64,000 nt of DNA from SbD1 sp039679945 (GCA_039679945.1 JBDKTY010000239.1:137399-201398); one strand, 5' to 3'. Positions 18,128 through 27,040 are shown, counted from the stretch's first letter. Made by a program: numbers and translations. Notes: generated by a model from the letters alone, not told the origin.

Positions 18128-18580
18128 ATGTTGAGAGCAAAGGACATTATGACCAGGGAAGTTATTTCAGTTACACCGGAAACACTCATAACCGAAGTCG
18201 CCAGAGTGCTTCTTGAAAACCGGGTCAACGGCACACCCGTGATCGACGAAAAAAAGAGGCTCGTCGGCATTATCTGCCAGAGCGATCTGATATCACAGCA
18301 GAAAAGACTGCCGCTGCCCTCGGTTTTCAACCTGCTTGATACCTTCATCCCACTCTCTTCACCGGGAAAATACGAAAAAGAGATCCGGAAGATCTCCGCC
18401 GTCAATGCCGGGCAGGCGATGACCGCCAATCCCGTGGCCGTCGATCCCGAGACGAGTATCGAGGAGATTGCCGCGCTCATGGTCAACAAGGGCTTTCATA
18501 CCATTCCGGTAGTAAAAGACGACAAACTGGTGGGGGTAATCGGTAAGGAAGATATCCTGCGCACCATCATTCAATCCTGA
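18128..18580 (+). CDS. Tandem CBS-domain protein
   Basis: A 150-residue protein made of two CBS motifs (AKDIMTREVISVTPETLITE...NGTPVID and AMTANPVAVDPETSIEE...TIPVVKDDKLVGVIGKEDIL), separated by a 40-residue linker. This domain usually binds AMP, ATP or S-adenosylmethionine and regulates a partner. I chose ATG 18128 because AAGGAG lies 7 bases upstream and the protein then starts directly at the first CBS helix; the frame extends to 18098. It stands alone between the FecR gene and the membrane protein gene, so no partner is suggested. Confidence 0.88.
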   Translation: MLRAKDIMTREVISVTPETLITEVARVLLENRVNGTPVIDEKKRLVGIICQSDLISQQKRLPLPSVFNLLDTFIPLSSPGKYEKEIRKISAVNAGQAMTANPVAVDPETSIEEIAALMVNKGFHTIPVVKDDKLVGVIGKEDILRTIIQS

Positions 18581-18737
18581 ACGGAATTGGAGGGAGTCGA
18601 AAGTGTAAGCTCGACGGATATTCTCACACTATTTTCACATTGTGACTCATAGACAATTGCGAAAGGTGATTTTTTGCGCTATTCAGGCTATTGAAGATTC
18701 TTCAGGGATTCCGAATGAGGAGCCGCTTCCGCGCAAT

Positions 18738-20297
18738 ATGCCATGTCCTGAGCGTTTAACTCTCAAACATATTTCAATCCTTCTGGCATTGACTGCCGGA
18801 ACCATCCTGATCCATGGATACCATTTTGGCATAGAAGATGCCGCAATATACATACCTGCTATAAAAAAAGCCCTCGACCCCCGGCTTTATACATTTGATT
18901 GCGATTTTTTCCTTACGCAAACCAAACCAATGCTCTTTGACGAGGCAGTCGCGCTAATCGCTGGTTTGGTTCCCCTGTCACTGGAATGGATTGTTTTCGT
19001 ACTGCATCTCGCCTCGATTTTCCTTCTGGTCTACGGATGTTTTCGGGTGAGCGCCTCCATTTTCTCCGACTTCGCCGCACGATGGGGCGGAGTCGCAATG
19101 GTTGCGGCACTCATCACCATGCCGGTCGCGGGCACAAAACTCTACATTTTCGATCAGCACCTGCATCCGCGTTCATTAGCCACCGCATTTCTTCTCCTTG
19201 CGGTTTCCGATATTCTCCACGATCGGCTCAAGCGCCCCCTGCTCTGGCTTGTACTCTCCGCGGTGATGCATCCGCAGATGACCGCTTTCGGGCTGGTCTA
19301 TTGCCTGTTCCTGATCATCCGAAAACCTCTATCCCGCCTCTCCGCTTCCGCCACCTCCGGTCTTTTCGGCATCCTGCCATTTATGGGACCCGCGCCCGCG
19401 GCATGGTCGGAGGCGATGGCGACCCGGACACACCATCTACTTCAGAACTGGCACTGGTATGAATGGCTCGGTATTTTTGCGCCTCTCTCCCTGCTGTGGC
19501 TGCTTCGCACGGAAGCCCGGAAAATCAACAATCCCAGACTGGAGTTTATCAGCACTCGAACGGCGGCTTTTGGAGCACTCTTTTTTGCCGCGGCGGTGGT
19601 GATTTCCATCAACCGCTCGCTCCTGCGCTTTGCCACGCTGCAACCGCTTCGCTCTCTTCAAATCGTCTACCTGATGCTGTTTCTTCTCGGAGGCGGGCTC
19701 ATAGGGCAGTACGTTCTCAAGCACCGTCCGCTCCGCTGGCTTTTGCTTTTCATCCCTGTAAGCGCCGCGATGTTTTTGGGCCAGCGTGCGATATTCCCTT
19801 CCAGCCACCATATCGAACTCCCATTTTCAGGTCCCTGCAACAAGTGGGTTGAAGCGTTCGATTGGATTCGCGTGAATACGCCGCGAGAGGCGATCTTTGT
19901 CATGCACCCCTTTTATATGGACCTGGATGGCGAGGATAATCATGGTTTCAGAGCTTACGCCGAGCGGAGCATGGTCGCGGACAGGATGAAGGATGCGGGC
20001 GTTTCCGCACTCTTTCCCGGTCTTGCCGACAGGTGGGCCGGCCAGGTTCGGGACCTGGACGGCTGGGAGCACTTTGGCCGGGCGGATTTCACCAGGTTAG
20101 CCAACAAGTATGGCGTCTCCTGGGCGGTTCTTGAAAAGGGCCACCCGGCCGCCGATACACTGGAGTGTCCTTACCGGAACGACCGGGTTTCCGTCTGCGC
20201 GACCGGCCAGCAGGCTTCGCCCCGAGAAATCCCGTCAGACCCTTCCGACACGCTTCAACAGCATGCGTTTACCCCGCTGCCCGCCTTGCATCCATAA
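18738..20297 (+). CDS. Polytopic membrane protein, glycosyltransferase-C-like (DUF6798-like)
   Basis: A protein of about 519 residues with at least nine hydrophobic segments, the first at LTLKHISILLALTAGTILIHGY. The first loop holds acidic pairs (FGIEDAAIYIPAIKKALDP), and two histidine-proline motifs follow (HLHPRSLATAFLLLA and VMHPQMT). The C-terminal 130 residues are soluble and end in a catalytic-looking but unrecognised domain (CNKWVEAFDWIRVNTPREAI). This layout resembles GT-C type or DUF6798 proteins that act on lipid-linked sugars outside the membrane. The start is uncertain: GTG 18642 is possible, and neither start has a strong ribosome site. A glycosyltransferase and a flippase-like gene follow. 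Confidence 0.65.
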   Translation: MPCPERLTLKHISILLALTAGTILIHGYHFGIEDAAIYIPAIKKALDPRLYTFDCDFFLTQTKPMLFDEAVALIAGLVPLSLEWIVFVLHLASIFLLVYGCFRVSASIFSDFAARWGGVAMVAALITMPVAGTKLYIFDQHLHPRSLATAFLLLAVSDILHDRLKRPLLWLVLSAVMHPQMTAFGLVYCLFLIIRKPLSRLSASATSGLFGILPFMGPAPAAWSEAMATRTHHLLQNWHWYEWLGIFAPLSLLWLLRTEARKINNPRLEFISTRTAAFGALFFAAAVVISINRSLLRFATLQPLRSLQIVYLMLFLLGGGLIGQYVLKHRPLRWLLLFIPVSAAMFLGQRAIFPSSHHIELPFSGPCNKWVEAFDWIRVNTPREAIFVMHPFYMDLDGEDNHGFRAYAERSMVADRMKDAGVSALFPGLADRWAGQVRDLDGWEHFGRADFTRLANKYGVSWAVLEKGHPAADTLECPYRNDRVSVCATGQQASPREIPSDPSDTLQQHAFTPLPALHP

Positions 20298-20479
20298 CGA
20301 CCCGCTCTTAATAGACAAACAGATAGTTTCTTGAAAAATCGGGCGGATTCCAATAGACTAAATACGATCCCCAGGTACTGAATTGACGCTCGGATTTCAA
20401 GTTGGCCGGACGAGATCGACACGAAATGGCCTGAGTCTGTGTTCAATTCTTGGGCTGCTCGTCGTGACGAGGGAAGAAA

Positions 20480-21523
20480 TTGAAAAAAGTTATTATTCAA
20501 ATCCCATGCTACAATGAGGAAAAGACTCTTCCTATAACTCTTCGGGAACTCCCCCGCAGTCTTCCCGGCATTGACAAGGTTGAGTGGCTCATCATAAACG
20601 ACGGAAGCACCGATAATACTGTCGAGGTCGCCAGGAGGCACGGTGTCGATCATATTGTGAATTTCCCCAGAAACAGGGGGCTCGCCAAAGCTTTTTCCGC
20701 GGGGCTTGACGCCTGCCTGAAAGCAGGGGCCGACATAATTGTCAATACAGACGCTGATAACCAGTATCGCGCCTGCGACATACCCAGCCTTATCAGACCC
20801 ATCCAGCTAGGGCAGTGTGAAATGGTCATGGGCGCCAGGCCCATCGATGAGATGAAACAGTTTTCCATTACGAAGAAGATTCTTCAAAAGCTTGGAAGCT
20901 GGGTCGTGCGCGTGGTGAGCGGCACCGATATTCCCGATGCGCCCAGCGGTTTCCGCGCCATTTCACGATATGCCGCGTTACGCCTCAATGTGTTCGATAA
21001 TTACACCTATACACTCGAAACCATTATACAGGCGGGGAAGAACGGAATACCCATCATGTCCATTCCGGTCGGGGTGAACGGCGACCTGAGGCCGTCGCGC
21101 CTGGTTAAGAATGTCCCGCAGTACGTACTGCGTTCCATCCTGACCATTTTCCGCATTTTTCTTACCTATGATCCCTTGAGGTTCTTTCTGATTACGGGCG
21201 CATTTCCATTGAGTATCGGCATCATCCTGTGCATCCGCTGGCTGGTTTTGCAGATCATGGGAGCACCGACGAGTCACGTCCCGAGCCTGGTAATGGCAAG
21301 CGTGGCCCTCTTCGTCGGTTTTCAGATGTGGATCTTCGGGCTTGTCGCCAATTTAACCGCGGCCAACCGGAGATTGTTGGAAGACATTCAAGTCAGAGTC
21401 CGCGATGCGGAATCCGACCATGGTGAGGCGAAGGAATCAACCGATCGGACACCCCGAACCGTTTCTTCCCAAAAGACCATTCCCCTGAAAAAGAGTGTCG
21501 GCCGCCGGAATTCATCCAGTTGA
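20480..21523 (+). CDS. Family 2 glycosyltransferase, polyprenyl-phosphate sugar synthase type
   Basis: The cytoplasmic GT-A domain (residues 1-200) has IPCYNEEKTLP, the nucleotide-binding WLIINDGSTDNT and the metal-binding NTDADNQYRACDIPSLI. It resembles dolichol-phosphate mannose synthase and likely transfers a sugar from a nucleotide donor to undecaprenyl phosphate. Two membrane helices follow at about residues 235-300 (FPLSIGIILCIRWLVLQIMG and VASVALFVGFQMWIFGLVAN-like), as in bactoprenol glucosyltransferases. The start is TTG 20480 with AGGGA a few bases upstream. It sits in a same-strand run with the preceding membrane protein and the following flippase-like gene. Confidence 0.87.
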   Translation: MKKVIIQIPCYNEEKTLPITLRELPRSLPGIDKVEWLIINDGSTDNTVEVARRHGVDHIVNFPRNRGLAKAFSAGLDACLKAGADIIVNTDADNQYRACDIPSLIRPIQLGQCEMVMGARPIDEMKQFSITKKILQKLGSWVVRVVSGTDIPDAPSGFRAISRYAALRLNVFDNYTYTLETIIQAGKNGIPIMSIPVGVNGDLRPSRLVKNVPQYVLRSILTIFRIFLTYDPLRFFLITGAFPLSIGIILCIRWLVLQIMGAPTSHVPSLVMASVALFVGFQMWIFGLVANLTAANRRLLEDIQVRVRDAESDHGEAKESTDRTPRTVSSQKTIPLKKSVGRRNSSS

Positions 21524-21639
21524 AAAGCACATCGGGTAACATAGAACACCGTAATTATTGCGGGGCAAGTCCATGCCGCTTCCAGATTCTCAATCCCCCA
21601 CGGGATGAGGAGCGATATTGCGGCAACTTGAGGAGCTGA

Positions 21640-22596
21640 ATGAAAAAATCCCTCTCTATTGCAGTCAGCCTCGCACTGCTGATAGTCATTTATCACCTGA
21701 AAATAGATATCGGAGCCCTCTTCGGGGTCTTTTCACGCGCCGATAACCGGTTCCTGTTCATGGGTGTGGGGACAATCCTGCCTCTTACCCTTCTCATCGC
21801 ATGGCGGTTCAATCAACTGATGCCGTCGGACAGGAGACCCTCCTTCCTCGTTGTATTGGGACTCACCCTTTCCGCGGGCTCCCTGAACATGCTCTTGCCC
21901 TTGAAGATGGGGGACCTTGCCAAGGCCGTCTTCATGCGAGACAGTGGTCATTTCACCGGCGAAATGTCGCTGTCTCTCGTAACCTTCGAAAAAGTGCTGG
22001 ATATGGTTTGTCTTTTGTCGTGGTGCGCGATCGGTCTTCTTTTATATCCCTACTCCAGTCCGGCCTTCCTCCTGACCACAGCCCTCGTCATATCCGGATT
22101 TGCTTTCGGAACCGCCTTCTTGTCTTCGAACAGATTTGCCCTGCTCTGCTTCCGGCGGGGCCAAGCATGTCTGCCCGTGCGTTTTCATGACAACCTGCGG
22201 GGCATGTCGGAAAACTGGGTGGAACTCACCCGCTATTTTTTTGCCGACACGGGCAGGACGCTGAACATCCTGCTCGCCTCCCTCATGATCTGGTTCCTGC
22301 AGTTGCTTCAGATCTGGCTCTTCATAGAGGCAATGGGTGGGTCTGCTCCATTTCTTTTCAACCTGGCTTTTTCTCCCATTGTCGTCCTTGCCGGCGTCAT
22401 GCCCCTCACATTTGCCGGACTGGGTACCAGGGATGCCGCTCTCATTTTCCTTTTCCAGCAATACATCGATGCCCCCGTCGCCGCGGCGGTCGCCCTGCTG
22501 TGTACCTCGCGATACATCCTGCCGGCCCTTGCCGGTTTGCCGTTTCTTGACAAATATATGAGGCTCGTCAAAAAGCGTCGGTTTGACAAACAATAA
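21640..22596 (+). CDS. Flippase-like membrane protein (lysylphosphatidylglycerol synthase TM family)
   Basis: A 318-residue protein with about seven to eight membrane helices. It matches the lysylphosphatidylglycerol synthase TM/UPF0104 family by its layout and by SAGSLNMLLPLKMGDLAKAVFM near residue 90 and MPLTFAGLGTRDAALIFLF near residue 260, the conserved PxxxGGxG-type region. The catalytic half of MprF is absent, so it is not a lipid aminoacylase; members near glycosyltransferases are thought to move or stabilise lipid-linked intermediates. A GAGGAG site lies 6 bases before ATG 21640. It ends a run of three envelope genes and is followed by a strong hairpin. Confidence 0.8.
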   Translation: MKKSLSIAVSLALLIVIYHLKIDIGALFGVFSRADNRFLFMGVGTILPLTLLIAWRFNQLMPSDRRPSFLVVLGLTLSAGSLNMLLPLKMGDLAKAVFMRDSGHFTGEMSLSLVTFEKVLDMVCLLSWCAIGLLLYPYSSPAFLLTTALVISGFAFGTAFLSSNRFALLCFRRGQACLPVRFHDNLRGMSENWVELTRYFFADTGRTLNILLASLMIWFLQLLQIWLFIEAMGGSAPFLFNLAFSPIVVLAGVMPLTFAGLGTRDAALIFLFQQYIDAPVAAAVALLCTSRYILPALAGLPFLDKYMRLVKKRRFDKQ

Positions 22597-22941
22597 CTCG
22601 TGAATGCCGCAGGATTCACTCGCTTGATACAAGCGCGCTCCAGGTGAATTCCAGCGGTCAAATAGAGCAAAAGAGCCGGTAAATTCACCGCTGGCATTTC
22701 CAACCAATTGCGGATGCGCTGCCGTCCGGCTAGCAGTTCCCCCTGTCGGGTCTGTAGAGGACTTGCACCTCCAAGTGAATGCGCCCTGCCGGGCGCACAA
22801 CTGAAAAAGCGGGCTCCCCACTCTGTGGAAAGCCCGCTTTTTCAGTCTGGAATTACTGGCGTTCGAGGATCTCACGAGCACGCGGAAGGTAGATCATGTG
22901 CTCGGGCGCAACAGCCCGCTGAAGGCTGCTTCGATGAATGC
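22597..22941. other. Convergent intergenic region
   Basis: 345 bp between two convergent genes. I see no gene. It contains the long perfect hairpin at 22801-22845, which can serve as a terminator for both strands. Confidence 0.7.
22801..22845. terminator. Bidirectional hairpin terminator
   Basis: A perfect 15-bp stem, CTGAAAAAGCGGGCT (22801-22815) and AGCCCGCTTTTTCAG (22831-22845), with a 15-base loop. The stem starts with a run of five A or T bases on either side, so transcripts from both directions end in a GC-rich stem plus U-run. It lies 205 bp after the flippase-like gene and 97 bp after the DUF1573 gene. Confidence 0.85.
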
Positions 22942-23373
22942 TTACCTGTCCGAGGGCGCGCGGTCCGAACTTACCCGCCCCTGTACGATCAGCGTAAAAT
23001 AGGAATACTTCGGATCATTCGTCAATACGAGAGCGGACTTCTTGGCATCGCCGTGACAGCCCTTGGGATTCAGTCTCAAAGTGATACGTCCCTCGCCACC
23101 GGCGGGGATTGCCCGATCAAAGTGGGCAAGAGAGCTGCCTCAGCCGGGCAACACTTTTTTGATCTCGAGGGTGGCCGATCCCGCATTCTTGATTTTAAAG
23201 TCATGAGTGTAGTCCCGCCCTTCGATCAATTCCCCGAAATCGAAAGTCATTTCAGAGATTTGAGCGGATGGTCCGGCGGCGGGGGCGGAGCCCTGGCCGG
23301 ATGCCTGCTGTGTGAACCCCACGCACAACAGGGCAAGGGCCAGCAGCAAAGACGTCTTTAGCACCATTTTCAT
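22942..23373 (-). CDS. Exported DUF1573 protein with in-frame UGA (candidate selenoprotein)
   Basis: A 143-residue frame from ATG 23373 to TAA 22942-22944, with one TGA (23140-23142) as codon 78. Residues 1-29 are a signal peptide (MKMVLKTSLLLALALLCVGF, then ASGQGS). The mature part is a DUF1573 Ig-like domain: MTFDFGELIEGRDYTHDFKI, KNAGSATLEIKKV, then LPG-UGA-GSSLAHFD, IPAGGEGRITLRLNPKG and LTNDPKYSYFTLIVQG. The UGA falls where the family has the first Cys of P-x-C-G-C-T, and both sides stay in the same frame, so I read it as selenocysteine. AAAGGAGG lies just before the ATG. A conventional caller would stop at codon 77 and miss 65 residues. The alternative is a nonsense mutation. The role of the domain is unknown. 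Confidence 0.8.
23109..23142 (-). promoter_or_regulatory. SECIS-like hairpin after the in-frame UGA
   Basis: On the minus strand TGA (23142-23140) is followed by 10 bases, then TTGCCC (23129-23124), a 9-base loop ACTTTGATC and GGGCAA (23114-23109). The loop begins 17 bases after the UGA, within the distance known for bacterial selenocysteine insertion elements. Outer GGC/GCC pairing (23139-23137 with 23103-23101) could extend it. The usual loop guanine near the start of the apical loop is not obvious (there is one in the middle), so support is moderate. Confidence 0.5.
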
Positions 23374-23947
23374 AAGAGAACCTCCTTTACCTTTTCCATT
23401 CACTTTCATAGTGCCGGGAACCTGATTTTCCAACGGCGGATTGCCTAAAATGCGCAAACAAATCCAATAAATCCTCCACTGTTTACCGTGCGGAGGCAAG
23501 CTGAATCGCCCGGGCGCCAGGCGTGCAGCCGGTGAAAAAAGGGCCGCCAGAACGGCTTGAAGCCACGGTCGCCCGGTCACCGCACTTCCTCCGCGGGACC
23601 TCGGTCCGACAGACCTGATCTCCATCGAGTTCAGAGATCTCGGAGGCAAAATCGATAAATACTCTTATCGGCGTATTGTCACACGGTCATAACCTATTTC
23701 TTGGCTGTCTTCCGGGTTTTTCGAAGCTCGATATCGGACAGGAACCCAATCGACAAAATCAGCCGGCGCTTCTTGCGACATGGGATCCGGATTGCATTGC
23801 GTGTCACACCGCAACGCGCGCCGCGCGATGAGAAGCCAGTGGCGTATCGCGGCAGAGCAGAGCGGCTTTGCGCATCAACCCACTCCCGCGCGCTCCGGGA
23901 CTATCAGCGCCGCGACCCGGACCTTGCCCGCCAAAGTTAAACCGTCC
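23374..23947. other. Intergenic region with no recognised gene
   Basis: 574 bp between ubiE and the DUF1573 gene, both on the minus strand. Open frames here are short or Arg/Pro-rich and carry no motif or ribosome site. The promoter of the DUF1573 gene probably lies in it, but I see no clear -35/-10 pair. Confidence 0.6.
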
Positions 23948-24715
23948 TCAGTTCGCTTTTTTGCCGATGTGGGCTACTGCAATGCCATTGGTCATTCTAC
24001 GGTAGATAACGTCGCGGAAGCCGATATTGCGAAGAATCCGCTTCAATTCGTCGGGTGCGGGAAAAAGCCGTATGGATTCAGGAAGATAGGTGTACGCAGG
24101 ACCGCAGCCGGCGAGAAATTTGCCAACCAGCGGCATTACATGAAAGGAATAAAAGTCGTAGAGCATACGGAACCAGGGTGTGACGGGCTCGGAAAACTCA
24201 AGGCACAGGAATGTCCCCCCCGGCTTCAGAACACGGTGCATCTCCCGAAAACCCTTTTCAAAGTGTGTCAGATTTCTTATCCCGAACCCAACCATTGCAG
24301 CGTCAAAGCTATTGTCCGGGAAGGTCATGCTCTCGGCATCGCCCTGAACGTGGCTAATGACATTCGACAGTCCGTGCTGGAAGATCCTGGGTCTGCCCGC
24401 TGCCATCATCTCCCAGTTGATATCATAAAGGACGACGCTGCCCGAGGGAGCGATCCATTCCGCCGCCATGCGCGACAGATCTCCCGTACCGCCGCAGACA
24501 TCCAGGACGCGGTCGCCGGGCCGAAGCCCCATCATCCGGACAGCCATTCGCTTCCACTGGTAATGGATGCCCAAGCTCAACAGCGTGTTCATGGAATCGT
24601 ATTTTCCGGCCACGGAGTTGAAATGACGGCGGACCCATTCCACCTTTTCCTTTTCCGGGATGGAAAGGAATCCGAAATGGGTCAATTTTTCAGAACCTGG
24701 GCTGTCGTGAGGCAT
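23948..24715 (-). CDS. ubiE: Demethylmenaquinone methyltransferase (UbiE/MenG type)
   Basis: The enzyme makes menaquinone by C-methylation of demethylmenaquinone with S-adenosylmethionine. The 255-residue protein starts the domain with VRRHFNSVAGKYDSMNTLLS and has the SAM motif VLDVCGGTGDLS, the second motif GDAESMTFPDNSFDAAMVGFG, the family signature RNLTHFEKGFREMHRVLKPG and a FLCLEFSEP segment. A sulfate reducer needs menaquinone, so MenG activity is more likely than ubiquinone synthesis. It lies 74 bp downstream of rpmB on the same strand. Confidence 0.93.
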   Translation of the reverse strand: MPHDSPGSEKLTHFGFLSIPEKEKVEWVRRHFNSVAGKYDSMNTLLSLGIHYQWKRMAVRMMGLRPGDRVLDVCGGTGDLSRMAAEWIAPSGSVVLYDINWEMMAAGRPRIFQHGLSNVISHVQGDAESMTFPDNSFDAAMVGFGIRNLTHFEKGFREMHRVLKPGGTFLCLEFSEPVTPWFRMLYDFYSFHVMPLVGKFLAGCGPAYTYLPESIRLFPAPDELKRILRNIGFRDVIYRRMTNGIAVAHIGKKAN

Positions 24716-24789
24716 TTTCCGACCGGAGGGATCCTTGGTAAAGATTCAGGGCAAAACCGCTCGGGGCACGGGCAAGCAGGACTTCACCA

Positions 24790-24984
24790 TCATGCGGGTT
24801 TGACGACGAGACCGGACCGGATGCACCGGGTACAGGCGCGCACACGCCTTACGGTGCCGTCGGAACGAACATGGCGGACCTGCTGAAGGTTCGGGTACCA
24901 GATACGTTTTGTTTTGTTATTCGCGTGGCTGACATTGTTCCCGACATGGGGTGTCTTCCCGCAGAACTCGCAGATTCGGCTCAT
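24790..24984 (-). CDS. rpmB: 50S ribosomal protein L28
   Basis: A 64-residue ribosomal protein of the cysteine-containing (zinc-binding) form. Cys5 and Cys8 (CEFCGK) pair with Cys51 and Cys54 (CTRC). The family motif VSHANNKTKRIWYPNLQ is intact. Its upstream region on the minus strand contains two TTGACT boxes 17 bases apart, one of which may be the -35 of its promoter, but no good -10 is visible. Confidence 0.97.
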   Translation of the reverse strand: MSRICEFCGKTPHVGNNVSHANNKTKRIWYPNLQQVRHVRSDGTVRRVRACTRCIRSGLVVKPA

Positions 24985-25126
24985 GACTCATTATTCCTTT
25001 CATGACAATATTTTGAGCTAGTCAACTCAGCCGTATTGGCTTAGTCAAAAGATTTTTCTTAACAGAATTTCCCAATGATAGCAAGCCTAATCGATGCCGG
25101 CATCCGCACTCAACTTCGACGGCATA

Positions 25127-27040
25127 TCATAAACGCCGTATGACAGATTTCAAGCGCTTTGTATCCGCCGCCGTGAACTTTCGATCCCTGTAGAAGATCA
25201 CCTCGAATTCGTGCACAAATTCCAGCGCGCCGGCCTTGAGTTCAGGATCGGTCATCCTGCCCGTGAACTCACGCAGCCCCTCCCCCACCCCCTTACGATA
25301 ACCACGTCCGCGCATCCGGCGCAAAAATCGCGAAAGCAGCCTGGCTTCCCGACTCAGTCGAAGCTGCCCCACACCCGCCACCACCGCGAAAACGCACAGC
25401 ACGCCCCCCGCACAGACCGCCACGGCCTTCAGCCACAATCCGGTGTCGTGAAGATCCGTGATCGGCTTTTCAACCGCGGATCTCACTTTTCTCCACAACG
25501 CAACCTGTTTGCTTACATTGTAGCTGATGACGAATTTTCCCCAGTAATAATCGAAGGTATCCAGGAGCAGCCTGAGGTTCAAAAGCAGGCTGTTCCGGTA
25601 TGCCACCCCGGGATTCTGAATCGATATGGGCGTCGGGTCCAGCCGCACCCATCCGCCTTCACGATAAGCCTCGACCCATACATGCGCGTTTTTCTGCAAG
25701 ACAAGATAGTACCCGCCGGCCGGATTATAATATCCTCCGCGGTACCCCCCTATCAGCCGGGCTGGAACTCCGGCGGCCCTCAACATCACGGCAAGCGCCG
25801 AGGCGAAGTACTCACAGTTGCCTCGCCGGTACTCAAAGATGAAGTCATCAAGCGGCGAATTTGAAACCGGAAGACCCGCGAGCGAATAGGAGAAGCCGCC
25901 TGAACGCAGGTAACCCATGATGCTGTTGACGGGATCGCCAGCCTCCCCGATCGTATTTCGAACGAGTTCGACAATGCGCGGTGAAAAGCCGGAGGGAAGC
26001 ATCACATACTCATCGAGATCGACCTGGCTTGCCGGAGCAAAACCCGCCGGATCGGACACGGCCATATAGCGAATACGTTCATTGACGTGCTCGGGCCAGA
26101 AACCGTCAAGTCTTTTCCAGAATCCGACCCTGTCGCCCTGAATCGCCACGGGCCTGTCCAGCGCGAAGAGGTAGCGGCTCCCATATCCATGGGGTTCGAG
26201 GTAAATCGTCTGAACTGTCCCCTCCTCCGATTCGATCTCCTCCCGGTTAAGAGCACTCCTGCCAATGCCCCTCTTCCATGATTTTCCATCAAAATGGTCA
26301 AGTTCAACGCCCCTCCAGTAGAGGTTTTCCTCGGGGATGCTCTGCATCGCGGCCCTGAAGACAACAGAGGAGTCCTCCTGCATCTCCGAAACATCGCCAA
26401 GCATCACGGAATCACTGAATCCGGACGTTGCGCCTCCGACCTTGTTCAAGAAACTGAAGAGGGGAAAATCAGCGCGCGGGAACACCAGAAACAGCACCAC
26501 GCTGACCGGGACAGCCAGGACACATATCAGAAGGCCCTGCAAAGAGATCTTGCATCCTATCTCCCGCGTAACGGCAAGGTTGGGGGACCGTGAAAAGAAT
26601 GCGAGAAGAATCAGCGAAACCGTGCTGAACAGGATCAAAATAAAGAAGTACAGAGCAAATGCGGAGTGGAGGGAAATAAGCGTGGACCCGAGCAGCAAAA
26701 AGATGCTGATCAGGCATACCTGCATGTAGTCCCGGTATTTTTTGTCTTCCAGGAGCTTAATTCCCAGAAGGAGCAACAGCCCTTCGAGCACCGGTTCAAC
26801 CAGATTGTCCCGATCGACCCGATACACGGAGGGAACCAGCGCCAGAACGGAGGCGATGTTTAGAAACCACCGGGGAGGAAATGGGAAACCGACCGTTCCG
26901 AAGTCGCGCAAGCCCGCAAGAATACACAGCAGGACAAACCCGGCAAGATAGGCCGGATGGACAAGCCCCAGGACCGCACCAAAGCCTGCCAGGGCGCAAA
27001 CATACGTCGCGATTTTCAGCAGTGTTTCAATTCTGACCAT
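25127..27040 (-). CDS. TgpA-like membrane transglutaminase protein
   Basis: A 637-residue inner-membrane protein. About five or six helices occupy the first 200 residues, a periplasmic transglutaminase-like domain follows (about 230-500), then one further helix near 545-565 and a cytoplasmic tail. The papain-like triad is visible: Cys409 in RGNCEYFASA, His453 in NAHVWVEAY and Asp468 in RLDPTP. This is the DUF3488/TgpA arrangement. It is the last gene of a moxR-DUF58-tgpA set, overlapping the DUF58 gene by 14 bp. The natural substrate is unknown. Confidence 0.88.
   Translation of the reverse strand: MVRIETLLKIATYVCALAGFGAVLGLVHPAYLAGFVLLCILAGLRDFGTVGFPFPPRWFLNIASVLALVPSVYRVDRDNLVEPVLEGLLLLLGIKLLEDKKYRDYMQVCLISIFLLLGSTLISLHSAFALYFFILILFSTVSLILLAFFSRSPNLAVTREIGCKISLQGLLICVLAVPVSVVLFLVFPRADFPLFSFLNKVGGATSGFSDSVMLGDVSEMQEDSSVVFRAAMQSIPEENLYWRGVELDHFDGKSWKRGIGRSALNREEIESEEGTVQTIYLEPHGYGSRYLFALDRPVAIQGDRVGFWKRLDGFWPEHVNERIRYMAVSDPAGFAPASQVDLDEYVMLPSGFSPRIVELVRNTIGEAGDPVNSIMGYLRSGGFSYSLAGLPVSNSPLDDFIFEYRRGNCEYFASALAVMLRAAGVPARLIGGYRGGYYNPAGGYYLVLQKNAHVWVEAYREGGWVRLDPTPISIQNPGVAYRNSLLLNLRLLLDTFDYYWGKFVISYNVSKQVALWRKVRSAVEKPITDLHDTGLWLKAVAVCAGGVLCVFAVVAGVGQLRLSREARLLSRFLRRMRGRGYRKGVGEGLREFTGRMTDPELKAGALEFVHEFEVIFYRDRKFTAADTKRLKSVIRRL

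Noticed and set aside
22708..23361. Plus-strand frame of 217 residues over the DUF1573 gene
   Set aside because: It is antisense to the DUF1573 gene, has no motif, and its product is compositionally odd.
22942..23373. DUF1573 gene as a nonsense pseudogene
   Set aside because: The frame after the TGA is intact to TAA and continues the domain, with the TGA on the conserved Cys. A decaying gene would more likely show random stops and frameshifts. The idea is not excluded and is given as the refutation in the finding.
23374..23649. Upstream extension of the DUF1573 frame to 23649
   Set aside because: The extra 92 residues precede the signal peptide, have no motif, and the strong ribosome site lies before ATG 23373.
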